Assembly: GCA_028826165.1 (NCBI GenBank)
Contig: JAPDFW010000059.1
Location: 1,571,501 to 1,635,500 of the forward strand
From: Anaeramoeba ignava
Taxonomy: Eukaryota > Metamonada > Anaeramoebidae
Direction of reading: 5' to 3'
DNA length: 64,000 nucleotides
Below are positions 25,439 to 38,034 of the stretch, one piece after another. The notes beneath the pieces were generated by a model. It did no database searches. It worked only from the letters and a program-made list of their open reading frames with translations, and was not told where the DNA came from. The position numbers and the translations under genes were made by a program. Each line of letters starts with the position of its first letter. Position 1 is the stretch's first letter.

Positions 25439-26963
25439 TTATTTTTTATCTTTATCTTTATCTTTATCAATTAAATTATTTTGAACTGAATCTTTTAAAA
25501 TTTGAATTGTTTCAGCAGGATCATCAGATTTAAAAATTGAAGTTCCAGCAACAATAACATTTGCACCAGCTTTTGAAGCAAAATCTATTGTTTTTGGAGA
25601 TAATCCACCATCAACTTGAATATCTAAATTAGGTAATTTTTCTCTTAAAATTTCAACTTTTTTCATCATATCTTTCATAAAAGATTGTCCACCAAATCCT
25701 TTTTATAAATATTTTAAATAAATATTTTATATTTTGAATAAATATTTTATATTTTATATTTTATATTTTATATTTAATATTTTATATTTTATATTTTATA
25801 TTTTGGATAAATATTTTATATTTTGGATAAATATTTTATATTTTGGATAAATATTTTATATTTAATATTTTGAATAAATATTTTATATTTTATATTTTAT
25901 ATTTTATATTTTGAATAAATATTTTATATTTTATATTTAATATTTTAAATAAATATTTTATATTTTATATTTTATATTTTATATTTTATATTTTATATTT
26001 TATATTTTATATTTTATATTTTGAATAAATATTTTATATTTTATATTTTATATTTTTGAATAAATATTTTATATTTTATATATTTTAAATAAATATTTTA
26101 TATTTTATATTTTATATTTTATATTTTAAATAAATATTTTTATATTTTGGATAAATATTTTATATTTTATATTTTATATTTTATATTTTGAATAAATATT
26201 TTATATTTTATATTTTATATTTTATATTTTGAATAAATATTTTATATTTTGAATAAATATTTTATATTTTATATTTTATATTTTGAATAAATATTTTATA
26301 TTTTGAATAAGTATTTTATATTTTATATTTTGGATAAATATTTTAAATAAATATTTTATATTTTATATTTTATATTTTAAATAAATATTTTATATTTTAT
26401 ATTTTATATTTTATATAAATATTTTGAATAAATATTTCTACCAGGTTCAACTGTCATAATTAAAACCATATCTAATTTATCAAGAAAAGGAAAAATAATT
26501 GAAACATCTGTTTTAGGTTTTATTGCAATTGAAACTTTCATTCCATTTGATTTAATTTTTTCAATTAATTCTGATGGATTTTCTGTTGCTTCAATATGAA
26601 AAGTAAATATTGTAGCACCAGATTTAGCAAAATCTTCAACCCATTTTTCTGGATTTGATACCATTAAATGACAATCTAAAACATATTCCTTTTTTGTATT
26701 TTTTTGAAGATAATTATTTAAACAATTAACTACTGGTGCTCCAAATGTTAAATTATTAACAAAATGTCCATCCATAACATCCATATGAAGATAATCAGCT
26801 TTTTTTCAATTTTTTCAATTTTTTCAATTTTTTCAATTATTTATATTATATTATTTATTTTATTTATAAAAATACCTCCTGAATCAATCATTCTTATTGC
26901 TTCTTCTCCTAATTGTGAAAAATCACAACTAAGCATTGATGGTGCAATTTTTGGTTTTAACAT
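25439..26963 (-). CDS. RPE: Ribulose-phosphate 3-epimerase, three exons
   Basis: The enzyme interconverts ribulose 5-phosphate and xylulose 5-phosphate in the pentose phosphate pathway. Exons are 26963-26876, 26798-26442 and 25698-25439, giving 234 residues, the family's usual length. The splice phases agree (phase 1 at both introns). Family motifs are continuous across the junctions: [43 protein letters not shown], then MTVEPG joined to FGGQSF across intron 2, VDGGLSPKT and [11 protein letters not shown]. The metal-binding Asp and His residues and the phosphate-binding loop are all present. Intron 2 is 743 bp of an ATATTTTATATTTTGAATAA-type satellite. A lysine/aspartate tail (DKDKDKDKK) ends the protein. 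Cytosolic; no targeting peptide is seen. Confidence 0.95.
25699..26441 (-). repeat. Satellite-filled intron 2 of the epimerase gene
   Basis: The donor is GTAGAAAT at 26441 and the acceptor AAAAAG ends at 25699. Nearly all of the 743 bp is a degenerate tandem of ATATTTTATATTTTGAATAA units in plus-strand reading. On the sense strand the body has essentially no internal GT or AG. Confidence 0.9.
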
Positions 26964-27029
26964 TTTTTTTTATTAAATTAAATTAAATTTTTTTAAAAAG
27001 AAAAAAATGATTTTTTAATTTTCAAAAAA

Positions 27030-28052
27030 AAAAATATTTTTTAAATTAAATTATTTATTAAATTATTTATTAATTTATTCCATTTTTTTTAAATTAAAAT
27101 ATTTATTAATTTATTTATTAATTTATTCCACTTTTTTTAAATTAAAATATTTATTAATTTATTTATTAATTTATTCCATTTTTTTTAAATTAAATTTATT
27201 TATTAATTTATTTATTAATTTATTCCACTTTTTTTAAATTAAATTATTTATTAAATTATTTATTAATTTATTCCATTTTTTTAAATTATTAATTTATTAA
27301 AATTTTATTAATTTATTTATTAATTTATTCCACTTTTTTTAAATTAAATTATTTATTAATTTATTTATTAATTTATTCCACTTTTTTTAAATTAAAATAT
27401 TTATTAATTTATTTATTAATTTATTCCATTTTTTTTAAATTAAAATTATTTATTAATTTATTTATTAATTTATTCCATTTTTTTTAAATTAATTTATTTA
27501 TTAATTTATTTATTAATTTATTCCACTTTTTTTAAATTAATTTATTTATTAATTTATTTATTAATTTATTCCACTTTTTTTAAATTAAAATATTTATTAA
27601 TTTATTTATTAATTTATTCCATTTTTTTTAAATTAAAATATTTATTAATTTATTTATTAATTTATTCCACTTTTTTTAAATTAATTTATTTATTAATTTA
27701 TTTATTAATTTATTCCACTTTTTTTAAATTAAATTATTTATTAAATTATTTATTAATTTATTCCACTTTTTTTTAAATTAAATTATTTATTAATTTATTT
27801 ATTAATTTATTCCATTTTTTTAAATTAAAATATTTATTAATTTATTTATTAATTTATTCCATTTTTTTTAAATTAATTTATTTATTAAAATATTTATTAA
27901 TTTATTCCACTTTTTTTTAAATTAAATTATTTATTAATTTATTTATTAATTTATTCCACTTTTTTTAAATTAAATTATTTAATAATTTATTCCACTTTTT
28001 TTAAATTAAAATATTTATTAAATTATTTATTAATTTATTCCACTTTTTTTTA
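27030..28052. repeat. Intergenic minisatellite, about 48-bp unit, roughly 20 copies
   Basis: The about 1-kb gap between the epimerase start and the second ankyrin-BTB gene is a tandem of units TTCCAC + TTTTTTTAAATTAAA + ATTTATTAATTTATTTATTA, with C/T variation (TTCCAC or TTCCAT) and small length changes. I see no coding sequence in it. The adjoining flank 26964-27030 holds only short A/T runs. Confidence 0.9.
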
Positions 28053-28130
28053 AGTTAATTTTTTTGAATTTTTTTTTCATTTTTTTTTCATTTTTTTTCT
28101 TCTTTTTTAATAAATTAAATATAATAAAAA
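28053..28130 (+). promoter_or_regulatory. T-rich promoter of ankyrin-BTB 2
   Basis: Two copies of TTTTTTTTCATTTTTTTT directly follow the satellite and precede the ATG by 30-70 nt, matching the upstream motif of other genes here. Confidence 0.45.
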
Positions 28131-31100
28131 ATGAATATTTGGGAAATTATTGAAAAAAATAAAATAGAATTATTAAATAAATTTGAAAATATTTTAGAAA
28201 AAAATTTAGAAAAAAAAGAAAAAATAATTTTAAATTTTGCACTTGAAAAACAATCTTCAAAAGAAATGATTGAACTATTAATTGAAAAAGGATTAAATCC
28301 AAATCTAGTTGATAAATCAAAAAGAAATTCATTACATTGCGCAATTATAAATAAATCATCATTTGAAATCATTAAATTATTAATTGAAAAAGGTGTTGAT
28401 ATAAATGCAAAAACAAATGAAAATAAATCATCTTTACTTTATGCTTTACAATACAAAAATACATTTGAAATCATTAAATTATTAATTGAAAAAGGTGCTG
28501 ATTTAAATTTAAAGATAAATGAAAATACATCAAATTCAAATTCTCGTTCTAAAAATGAATCATTTGAAGATGCTAGTTTTTTACAAAAAACACATTTTAC
28601 AAATAATTCAAATTCAAAAACAAATGAAAATGAATCAATATTACATTATGCTTGTAGATATCAAAATTCAATTGAAATTATTAAATTATTAATTGAAAAA
28701 GGTGTTGATATAAATCTAAAAACAAACCAAAATGAATCAATATTACATTATGCTTGCAGATACCAAAATTCAATTGAAATTATTAAATTATTAATTGAAA
28801 AAGGTGTTGATATAAATCTAAAAACAAACCAAAATGAATCAATATTACATTATGCTTGCAAATACCAAAATTCAATCCAAATTATTAAATTATTAATTGA
28901 AAAAGGTTGTGATATAAATCTAAAAACAAAAAAAAATGAATCAATATTACATTATGCTTGCCAAAATGAAAATAATTCAATCGAAATTATTAAGTATTTA
29001 ACTAAAAAAGATTTAGATTTAAATTTAAACGAAACAACAAATTATAATAAAACACCTTTACATTATGCTTGCCAAAATCAAAAAAATTCAATCGAAATTA
29101 TCAAATATTTAGTTGAAAAAGGTGCTGATATAAATGCTAAAACAAATATAGACAAAACACCTTTACATTTTGCTTGTCAAAATGAAAATAATCCTCTTGA
29201 AATTATCGAATATTTGATTGAAAAAGGCTTATATATAAATGAAAAAACAAATATAGATAAAACACCTTTACATTTTGCTTGTCAAAATCAAAATAATCCA
29301 ATCGAAATTATCAAATATTTAATTGAAAAAGGTGCTGATATAAATGCTAAAACAAATATAGATAAAACACCTTTACATTTTGCTTGTCAAAATGAAAATA
29401 ATAATCTTGAAATTATCAAATATTTAATTGAAAAAGGATTAAATATTAATGCAAAAACAAAACAAAACTTAACACCTTTTCATTATTCTTGTCAATATCA
29501 AAACTCATTTAAGATTATAAAATATTTAGTTGAAAAAGGTTCTGATATAAATGCAAAAACAAATATAAAAGAAAATTCATTACATTTTGCTTGCCAAAAT
29601 GAAAATAATCCACTTGAAATTATCAAATATTTAATTGAAAAAGGATTAAATATAAATGAAAAAACTGATGCAAACCAATTACCATTACATTTTTGCTTGT
29701 ATAAACCAAAATAATCCTTTTGAAATTATCAAGTATTTGATTGAAAAAGGATCAGATATAAATGCAAAAAGTTATGATAATAAAACACCTTTACATTTTG
29801 CTTGTCAATATCAAAACTCATTTAAAATTATCAAATATTTGATTGAAAAAGGATCTGATATAAATTCAAAAACATATGATAATAAAACACCTTTACATTT
29901 TGCTTGCCAAAATGAAAATAATTCAATTAAAATTATCAAATATTTGATTGAAAAAGGATCAGATATAAATTCAAAAACAAATGAAAAAGAAACACCTTTA
30001 CATTATTCCTTTCAATATAAAAATTCTATTGAAATCATTAAATATTTAATTGAAAAAAGTTCAGATATAAATTCAAAAACAAATGAAAAAAAAACAGCTT
30101 TACATTTTGCTTGTCAATATAAAAATTCGATTGAAATTATTAAATTATTAATTGAAAAAGGTTCAGATATTAATACAAAAACAAATGAAAAAAAACAGCT
30201 TTACATTTTGCTTGTCAATATAAAAATTCAATTGAAATTATCAAATATTTGATTGAAAAAGGTTCAGATATAAATACAAAAACAAATGAAAAAAGAATAC
30301 CTTTACATTTTGCTTGTCAATATAAAAATTCAATTGAAGTTATTAAATATTTAATTGAAAAAGGTTCAGATATAAATGCAAAAGCAATTCGAAATGAAAC
30401 ACCTTTAATTTTTGCTTGTCAATATCAAAATTCAATTGATATTATTGAATATTTGATTGAAAAAGGATCGGATTTAAATGCAAAAACCATTAGAAATATA
30501 ACACCATTGCATTTTGTTTGTCGCAATCAAATTTCATTCAAAGCTATTAAATTACTAATTGAAAAAGGATTAGATATAAATTCAAAAACTCGTGAAAATA
30601 AAATACCTTTACATTTTGCTTGTCAATATAAAAAATCAATTGAAGTTATTAAATATTTAATTGAAAAAGGATCAGATATAAATGCAAAAACAATTCGAAA
30701 TGAAACACCATTACATTTTGCTTGTCAATACAAAAAATCAATTGAAGTTATTAAATATTTAATTGAAAAAGGATCAGATATAAATGCAAAAACAATTCGA
30801 AATGAAACACCTTTACATTTTGCATGTTATAATAATTCAACTGAAATTGTTAAATTTTTAATTTCAAAGGGAGTCGATATAAATGCAAAAACAATAGATT
30901 ATAGAACACCTCTTTCTATAACAATTAATACTAATAAAACTGAATTAACTCAAATTTTATTATTAAATGATGCAAATATATTTAATTTGAAAGAAAGAGA
31001 AATTAAGAAAAAATTTATTGATTTATTCTCAAAAATTTATTCAATTAATGAAGATATGGATAATCTATTCCATTTAAATGATTTTTCAGATTTAATAATT

Positions 31101-31826
31101 GAATGCAATGATTTTTCAAAATTATTTGTTCATAAATTAATTTTATTAACAAGATTCAATAATGATAAATCAATTTTACAAAAATTTATCAACATCTGTT
31201 ATCAAAAACCCAAAAAAGTTGTTGAAGATGCTGTTAATTTTCTTTATACAGGATTTGTTAATTTTTCTTATATAAAACAATTATTGAATCAAAAATTAGA
31301 ATTAAAAATTCAAAAATTATTAAAAATACAAAATTCTATAAATAATAAAGAAAAACAAGAACCAATATCAAAAGAAATGAAAACAAAAGAAGAAGAAATT
31401 GAAAATATATTCAAAGAAATTGGATTTGATTCAAATTGGATAAATTCAAAAAAAGGAAGAAAAGGATTATTAAATGATTTAAAATTACTTTATAAACAAG
31501 AAGAAACAAAAGATTTCAAAATAATTTATGAAGAAAATGAAAATGAAAAAGAAATTAAAGTTCATAAATTAATTTTAATTATTAGAAGTGAATTATTTAA
31601 AGGAATGTTTTTAAGTGTTAATGATTCTTCAAATCAAGTTCATGATTATTCAGGAAAATCATTTGAAACTTTAAATCAATTAATTTATTTCTTTTATCAT
31701 GATGAATTTAATGAAAGAAAAGAAATCAATTCAAAAATTATTAAAGAATTTGAAGATGTTAAAGATTATTTTCAATTAAATCAAAATTCTATAATTGATT
31801 TAATTTCTTTTCCAAAAATAAAATAA
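28131..31826 (+). CDS. Ankyrin-repeat/BTB-BTB protein, paralogue 2, broken by two compensating frame shifts
   Basis: This paralogue of the gene at 14243 has the same start (MNIWEIIEKN against MDIWEAIEQN), a longer ankyrin array and the same two C-terminal BTB modules (VHKLILLTRF; VHKLILIIRSELFKGMF). Frame 0 stops at 29714. The array continues in frame +1 from the T5 run at 29690-29694 to the A8 run at 30188-30195, then returns to frame 0 through 31826. One T too many and one A too few explain both breaks; the preceding repeat has nine A where this one has eight. The restored protein would have about 1231 residues. Several neighbouring repeats are nearly identical at the DNA level (102-bp period), so unequal exchange is likely. 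It may be a recent pseudogene, or intact with sequencing errors. Confidence 0.85.
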
Positions 31827-31943
31827 TGAGATTTTATTTTAATTTTATTTATTCAATTCTTTTCCAAAAGAAAAAAGAAAAAAAATTTTTTAAAAAACAA
31901 ATTTTTTTGGATTATGAAATTTGGATTAAAATTTAAATCTTTT

Positions 31944-33921
31944 TCAAATCTTTTCAAATTTAATATTTTCTTGTTCTTTATCTTCTTGAAAAGCAATTTC
32001 AATTATTTCATTTTCACTTAAATTTGGATTTTCAATTAAAAGTACAGAAGGATTAATATCTAATTTTGATTTTGGCTTTTTTTTTAAAATTAAAATTAAA
32101 ATTATTAATTAAAATTAAAATTTAAAATTAAAATTATTTTTTTTTACTAAAGGATTTCCATATTCCCATTTAGATAAATTTGGTGCTTCTAATTCACCTG
32201 AAATAATATCCTAAAAAATACAAATAATAAAATAAATAAAATAATAAAATAAATAATAATTCTTACATCTCCTCCTGTTAATCTTAAATTTGATGGATTT
32301 TCTTGATCAATTTCTTGAATTCTTTGAAAAATTGGATCTAAATTTCTTAATCTAAATATAAATCCAATTCCAACTAACATTAATAATTCTGCTAAAAGTA
32401 ACATTATTTGAGTAATCCAAGGATAAAATAAAAGAAAAGTTATTGTAAAAATTCCCTATAAAAATTAAAAATAAAAATTAAAAATTAAAAATTTAAATTA
32501 AAATTATTTTGTACATTAAATTCAAGGAAAAAAAATCCAAATAATAAATGTTTGAATTTTTTAAAAAGTAAATATTTTGAATAAACAGGAGTTGATAATG
32601 GATCTATTCCTTCATCTCTAATTAAAATTAAATGAATTTTCAAAATTCTTTTATTTGAAGAAATTGCATCAAATGTTGTTCTTAATAAAATATAATAAAA
32701 AACAACACATCCAAATAAATAAAGTATTTCAAATCTTGATGAAACAATTTTTAAAAGTTGAAGAATAATAACTAAAAATCCTATTAATCCATTTATTATT
32801 TTCCTATCTGATGGATTTAATGTTTCAAATGTTATACACCATCCTTTAGCAATAAGTATAATTGTTACAAAGAAAAAGAATTGTGAAAGAACTTCTACAG
32901 TTGATATTAATAATTGGAAATTTGTTTCAATTTTTCCTAAAATTATTTACAAAAATTAAAATTCATTTATAAAATTAAAATTAAAATTAAAAATTAAAAT
33001 TATAACTATTATTAAATAAATACCATATTTTGATAAAGTTCTCCAATAATTAAGATTAAATGCTAAATTTATTACTTGTAAAAAAAACATTGTAGTTATT
33101 ACAGAATGAAGTGGAATTTTTTGTTTTTTATGTTTAATCCAATTAAAAATCCAAGCAATAAAAAGAATTAATGAAATGAATAATGAAACCAAATAAATTT
33201 TTGGAAATAAAACATAATCTGAACTAAGATGTTGTCCATTTGGATTCATTAAAGTAAAATCAAACTAAATAATAATAATATTATTATTAATATTTAAAAT
33301 TTAATTTAAAATTTAATTTAAAATTTAATTTAAAATTTAATTTAAAATAATAATAATAATACTTGAAAATTTGTTTCATCTTTTGCACAATTTGTTATAA
33401 AAAAGAAATAATGATCTTTATTTGGAATTATTGTAAAATTTGTAAAAGTATCATTAAAAGGAATATCAAGATAACAACCAAGTATATTTCCACTTTCACC
33501 ATTATTATTATTATTACTACAAAAATCATCTTCAGAAAGTTGACCAAGCTTTTTAAAAAAATAATTTTAATAATTTTAATAATTTAAATTTTTTTTCTAA
33601 ATTTTTAAATTAATTTTTTTACATTTTTTAATAATGAAAATGGACAAACAACATAATGACTTTCTGATTTTGTTGGCTTTTTTTTTTAGAAAATTATTTA
33701 TTAGAAAATTAAAATATTTTTTATTTTTATTAAAATTAAATAAAACGTTTTACAGATTTTGATATTGTCATGTTTATTGTTCCATTTTCATAAAAACCAA
33801 AAATATAAAATTGTAAAACTTTTTGATTCATTTCTATTGAAAAATCTTCTACCATTCCTTCTGTAAATTTAAAAAAAATAAATAATAAAAATAAATTTAA
33901 TAAAATTTTATTATTTATCAT
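31944..33921 (-). CDS. GPR180/TMEM145-type seven-helix membrane protein, eight exons
   Basis: Exons are 33921-33754, 33676-33623, 33548-33363, 33264-33024, 32936-32515, 32455-32267, 32210-32148 and 32075-31944. All phases agree and the frame closes at a TGA. An N-terminal signal peptide (ILLNLFLLFIFFKFTEG) precedes a beta-rich luminal domain with Cys pairs and NxT/NxS sites. About seven hydrophobic helices follow, including VSLFISLILFIAWIF, TIILIAKGWCITFE and ITFLLFYPWITQIMLLLAE. The AKGW motif after a helix, and DEGIDPLSTPVYSKY, fit the rhodopsin-like GPCR/GOST family (GPR180, TMEM145). These proteins sit in Golgi/endosomal or plasma membranes and are thought to work as trafficking receptors. 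The ligand is unknown. Confidence 0.8.
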
Positions 33922-34175
33922 ATTAAAAAAAAAAACAAATTAAAAAAAATGAAAAAAATGAAAAAAATGAAAAATATTTTTTAAATTAAAAAAAAACAAA
34001 TTAAACAAAAAGAAAAAGAAAAAAATGTCAAATTGAATTAGATTTAAATTATAAATTAAAATTAAAATTAAATTTTTTCATTTTTTCATTTTTCATTTTT
34101 CATTTTTTAAAAAAAACAGAAAACAAATTATTAATAATAAATAATTATAAATTATTAAAATTAATTATAATTATC
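33922..34175. promoter_or_regulatory. Divergent promoter: GPR180-like / twinfilin
   Basis: Three AAAAAAATG units near 33946-33972 face the minus-strand gene. CATTTTTTCATTTTTCATTT at about 34079-34110 faces the plus-strand gene. This mirrored arrangement matches the other divergent spacers. Confidence 0.45.
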
Positions 34176-36328
34176 ATGACACTTTCATCTAAAAGTAAAA
34201 AAAAAAAGCAAAAAATAAAATAAAACAACAAAAAGCAAAAAAAAAAAATTAAATTAAAATAAACAATAAATAATAAACAATTAATAATAAAAAGTTAAAG
34301 AAAAACTTCAACAATCATTTGAATCAGATAAAACAAGAGCAATTATAATTGGATTTGAACAAGAAAATGAATTAGAAGCAATATATGTTATGGATGATTC
34401 ATTAAGCACAACATCAAATTCAGATTTTGAAAAAATTAAAAAAGAATTAAAAGCAGATGAACCTAATTATATTTTATATAAATTAAAAGATTCACCAAGA
34501 AATCATCCAAAATGGTTATTAATTAATTTTGTTCCTGATGATGCTAAAGTTCGTGAAAAAATGACTTATTCATCTTCTACAAATATTTTAAAAAATTTTG
34601 TTGGAAAACTTCTTACAGATACTTGGCAAGTTTCTGATATTGTATACTTTATTATTCCTTAATTAAATTAAAAATTAAATATTAAATAATAAATATTAAA
34701 TATTAAATATTAAATATTAAATATTAAATATTAAATATTAAAAATTAAATATTAAATATTAAATATTAAAAATTAAATATTAAATAATAAATAATAAATA
34801 TTAAATAATAAATATTAAATAATAAAAATTAAATAATAAATATTAAATATTAAATAATAAATATTAAATATTAAATAATAAATAATAAATATTAAATATT
34901 AAATAATAAATATTAAATAATAAATATTAAATATTAAATAATAAATATTAAATATTAAATATTAAATTAAATATTAAATATTAAATAATAAAAATTAAAT
35001 ATTAAATATTAAATTAAATATTAAATTAAATATTAAATATAAAAATTAAATAATAAATATTAAATATTAAATATTAAATATTAAATATTAAATTAAATGA
35101 AATGAAATGAAATGAAATGAAAAAGAAAGTATTTTCTTGGAATGATTATCAACAAAGTAAAGATAAATCATTTAAACCATGGAGTAGAGGAGAAATATTA
35201 AGATTTAAAGCAAGAGAAATGGAAGATACAGCAAGATTTGAAATGGAAACACAACAATCTTTAACTAAAAAAATAGGAGGATATCATTCAGTTGAAATTC
35301 CATTTAATAATGAAGTAGAAAATTCAATAAAAGAATTTATTAATGGAGAATTTAATTGGATTGAACTTCAAATATCTCAAAATAAAAAAGAAATTATAAT
35401 TGGATCAAAGAAAAGACTTCAAAGAGGATCACCAGAAGATATTAAAGAATATATTGATAAAGATCAACCTCGTTTTTATCTTCATCAAGATAGAACAGTA
35501 ACACGTAAATAATAATTTTTTATCCGATTTTAAAAATAATTTTAATTTCAAAATGATTTTTAATTTCAATTTTAAATTGAATTTTAATTTCAAAATAAAT
35601 TTTATCCGATTTTAAATTTTTAATTTCAAAATGAATTTTAATTTCAAATTTAATTTTAATTTCAAAATTGAATTTAATTTCAAAATGAATTTTAATTTCA
35701 AAATTAATTTTAATTTTAAAATGAATTTCAAAATGAATTTTAATTTCAAATTTTAGATTTCATTTATTCATGTCCACCAAATTCACCAATTCAACTTAGA
35801 ATGGTTTATTCAACAGCAAAACCAGGAATAACATCACAATCAGCAAGATTAGGATTAACAATAAACAGAAAACATGAAATAATTGATTTAGATGATTTAA
35901 TGAGTTCATATTCAAGAAGAAGAAGTTGGCCAGGAAAAGAAGCAAATACATTTTCACAATTTGGATATCAAACAAGAAGAACAACTAATTTTTACAATCC
36001 ACAACAAAATTTAAGAAAAACTACATGGAGATCATCAACAGGAAATGAACCAAAATTTCCAAAACCAAGAACAAATGTATCAAGAACTGGATTAGCTTTT
36101 TCAGGAATAAATCAAACAGTTTCATCACCACCAAGAACAAGAGTTAATCAAAATTCAAATACTAGTTATTCACCTCCTTCTTATCGTTCACAAAATCAAA
36201 ATACTAGATTTCCAAGAGCTCGTAAAACTGCACAATTACCTGGTTATGTTTCTTGGTCTAGTGCTATTAAAAGTAATGCTGAAGTTAAAAAAAATATTGT
36301 TGTTGCTCCAAGAGGTGGTTACAATTAA
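34176..36328 (+). CDS. TWF: Twinfilin (two ADF-homology domains), four exons
   Basis: Twinfilin binds actin monomers and barbed-end capping protein. Exons are 34176-34194, 34295-34641, 35126-35504 and 35757-36328, for 438 residues with consistent phases. ADF domain 1 includes SPRNHPKWLLINFVPDDAKV and REKMTYSSSTNILKNFVG. Domain 2 includes VEIPFNNEVENSIKEFI and NWIELQ, then joins RTVTH to FIYSCPP across intron 3, and LRMVYSTAKPGIT. The strong match at that junction fixes the donor at GTAAAT rather than the nearer GTAACA. After domain 2 comes a long Arg/Ser/Pro/Asn-rich tail (about 150 residues, YSRRRSWPGKE to RGGYN) not typical of animal twinfilins. Introns 2 and 3 are satellites. Confidence 0.87.
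34642..35125 (+). repeat. Satellite-filled intron 2 of twinfilin
   Basis: A 484-bp intron, GTATAC to AAAAAG, built of AATATTAAAT units with AATAATAAAT variants, ending in AAATG repeats. Confidence 0.88.
35505..35756 (+). repeat. Satellite-filled intron 3 of twinfilin
   Basis: A 252-bp intron, GTAAAT to TTTTAG, made of AATTTTAATTTCAAAATG units with two copies of TTATCCGATTTTAAA. Confidence 0.88.
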
Positions 36329-36596
36329 TTGAAATTTCTTTTTCTTTTTCTTTTTCTTTTTGAAACAAACAAATTCCAAAAAAAAAAAATTTTTTTTTCT
36401 TTCAAATTCCACTTTTTTTTTTTGCTTTTTTTTTTTTAAATAAAAAAAATAATTGAAATATCCGTTAATTTTATTTTTATTTTTAATTTTATTTATTTTT
36501 TATTTTAATTGATTCGTTAAAAATTCTTTTTTTTTTCTTTCATTTTTTTTTCTTTTCAAATTCATTTTTTATTTTAATTCTATTTTTCTTTTTTAA
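36329..36596 (+). promoter_or_regulatory. T-rich leader/promoter of the Csm1-like gene
   Basis: The 268-bp spacer contains long T and A runs. CTTTCATTTTTTTTCTTTTC lies about 50 nt before the ATG at 36597. No other structure is visible. Confidence 0.4.
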
Positions 36597-37851
36597 ATGA
36601 TTTCTTCTCCTTATAAATTAACTGATTCTGCAAATTCAACTCCTTTTCTTCCCAAACAAAAATCAAGATTAAGAAAAAAATCCAAAACTCAAAGAACATT
36701 TTCAACAAGAGATCAAAACAATTCTAAAAAATCAAAAGAATCAGAAAACTCAACACCAAATTCAGTCAAGAAAAGAAGAAAAAGTAAAATAAATAAAACA
36801 CTTTCTCATCATCCACTTCGTTCTTCACAAAAAGTAGAAAAGAATAATTCCAAAATTGAAAAAGAAAACCAAAATGAATCAACAATTCAAATTGAAGAAT
36901 CACAAATTTTACCTCAAGAAAAAGAATTAATCCAACATGTAATCATTTCTTTCTCATTTATATTTATTTTGATTTTTGATTTTTTTTCTCATTCATGTTA
37001 TTGATTTTTTTTAGCTTCAAAAACAAATCAAATTTCTTGAAGAACAATATAACGAAATCAGAGATATGAAACTTGGAGAATTTGAGAAAATATATTCTCA
37101 TTTACAAGAAAACTATGTTCAAAAAGAAAAGAAAGCTAATCAAATTTTAGAACAAAAAAATGAAGAAAATTCCACTTTACAAAAACAAATAGATGAACTA
37201 ACAAAAATGAATCAAGAAGAAATCCATAAATCAACTCAAAATCAGGATAAAATTTATTCTCTTCAAAAAACAATTGAAGAATTACAACAACGATTAACAG
37301 AAAAGCAAAATCATGAAGAAAAACTTGAGCAACAAAACCAAGAACATCAAAAATTACTTTCGGATTTCCAAGCACTTTCTCAAATTAAAGAAATTACTAC
37401 ACAAAATTTACAACAAAACCCAAAATCAACCGAAAGTTTTGAAGCTCTTGAAGATGAAATTCAAATTAATACTTTTTATCAAATTTTCAGTGGAGTTCAA
37501 GTTAAATTTACAGGAAGTGTTGATGAACAAAAATTTTCATGTTCATGTTCAAATCATGAAAAAACTCGAATTCTTGATTTTGATTTGATTCTTACTCAAG
37601 ATATTAATGAAGATGAATTTGATATTGAATATGAACCAAAATTTATTAAGTTTGATAATTTTAGTTCAAATTTTGATGATGATTCAACTATTTCTCAACT
37701 TAAAATCCCAGAATATTTAAAAGAACCAATTTGTTTTGATAAATTTCAAGCACCAATTTTTTTAACAAAAATTCTTTCCTTTTTATTTACTTCTCCTTCT
37801 CCAAATTCAGATGAAATTGATGAAACAAGTCAAGAAGAAAATCAAGATTAA
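36597..37851 (+). CDS. Coiled-coil protein with Csm1/Pcs1 (monopolin)-like C-terminal domain, two exons
   Basis: Exons are 36597-36938 and 37015-37851 (phase 0, 392 residues). The first about 110 residues are basic and disordered (RLRKKSKTQRTFSTRDQ). Residues about 115-230 form a coiled coil. The C-terminal about 120 residues are globular, with FYQIFSGVQVKFTG, a central FDLILTQDINEDEF and the ending LKIPEYLKEPICFDKFQAP followed by a hydrophobic helix. The order coiled coil, small globular domain and 'PEYL..I.F....AP.F..K' ending resembles Csm1/Pcs1, the monopolin subunit that links kinetochores and organises rDNA. The match is by eye; another RWD-type kinetochore protein (Spc24/25 class) is possible. 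Confidence 0.6.
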
Positions 37852-38034
37852 AGAAATTTCTTTTTAAATCAATTTACTTTCTTTTCTTTTTCTTTTTCTT
37901 TTTGTGTATTTAAATCAAAATTCCAAATTAAAATCAAATCAAAAATAAAAATTATTTCTCATATTTTCTTTCTGATTTTAATTTTGATTTCCAAAAAAAA
38001 AAGAAAAGTTAAAGAAAAATTATTCCTTTCTTCT

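Noticed and set aside
27030-28052. CRISPR-like or transposon array
   Set aside because: Units are directly abutting with no unique spacers, no terminal repeats, no transposase and a eukaryotic context. It is a plain minisatellite.
36331-36470. Possible small RNA or terminator from A/T-run hairpins
   Set aside because: Such A-run/T-run pairs occur in almost every spacer here and no stem with mixed bases is seen.
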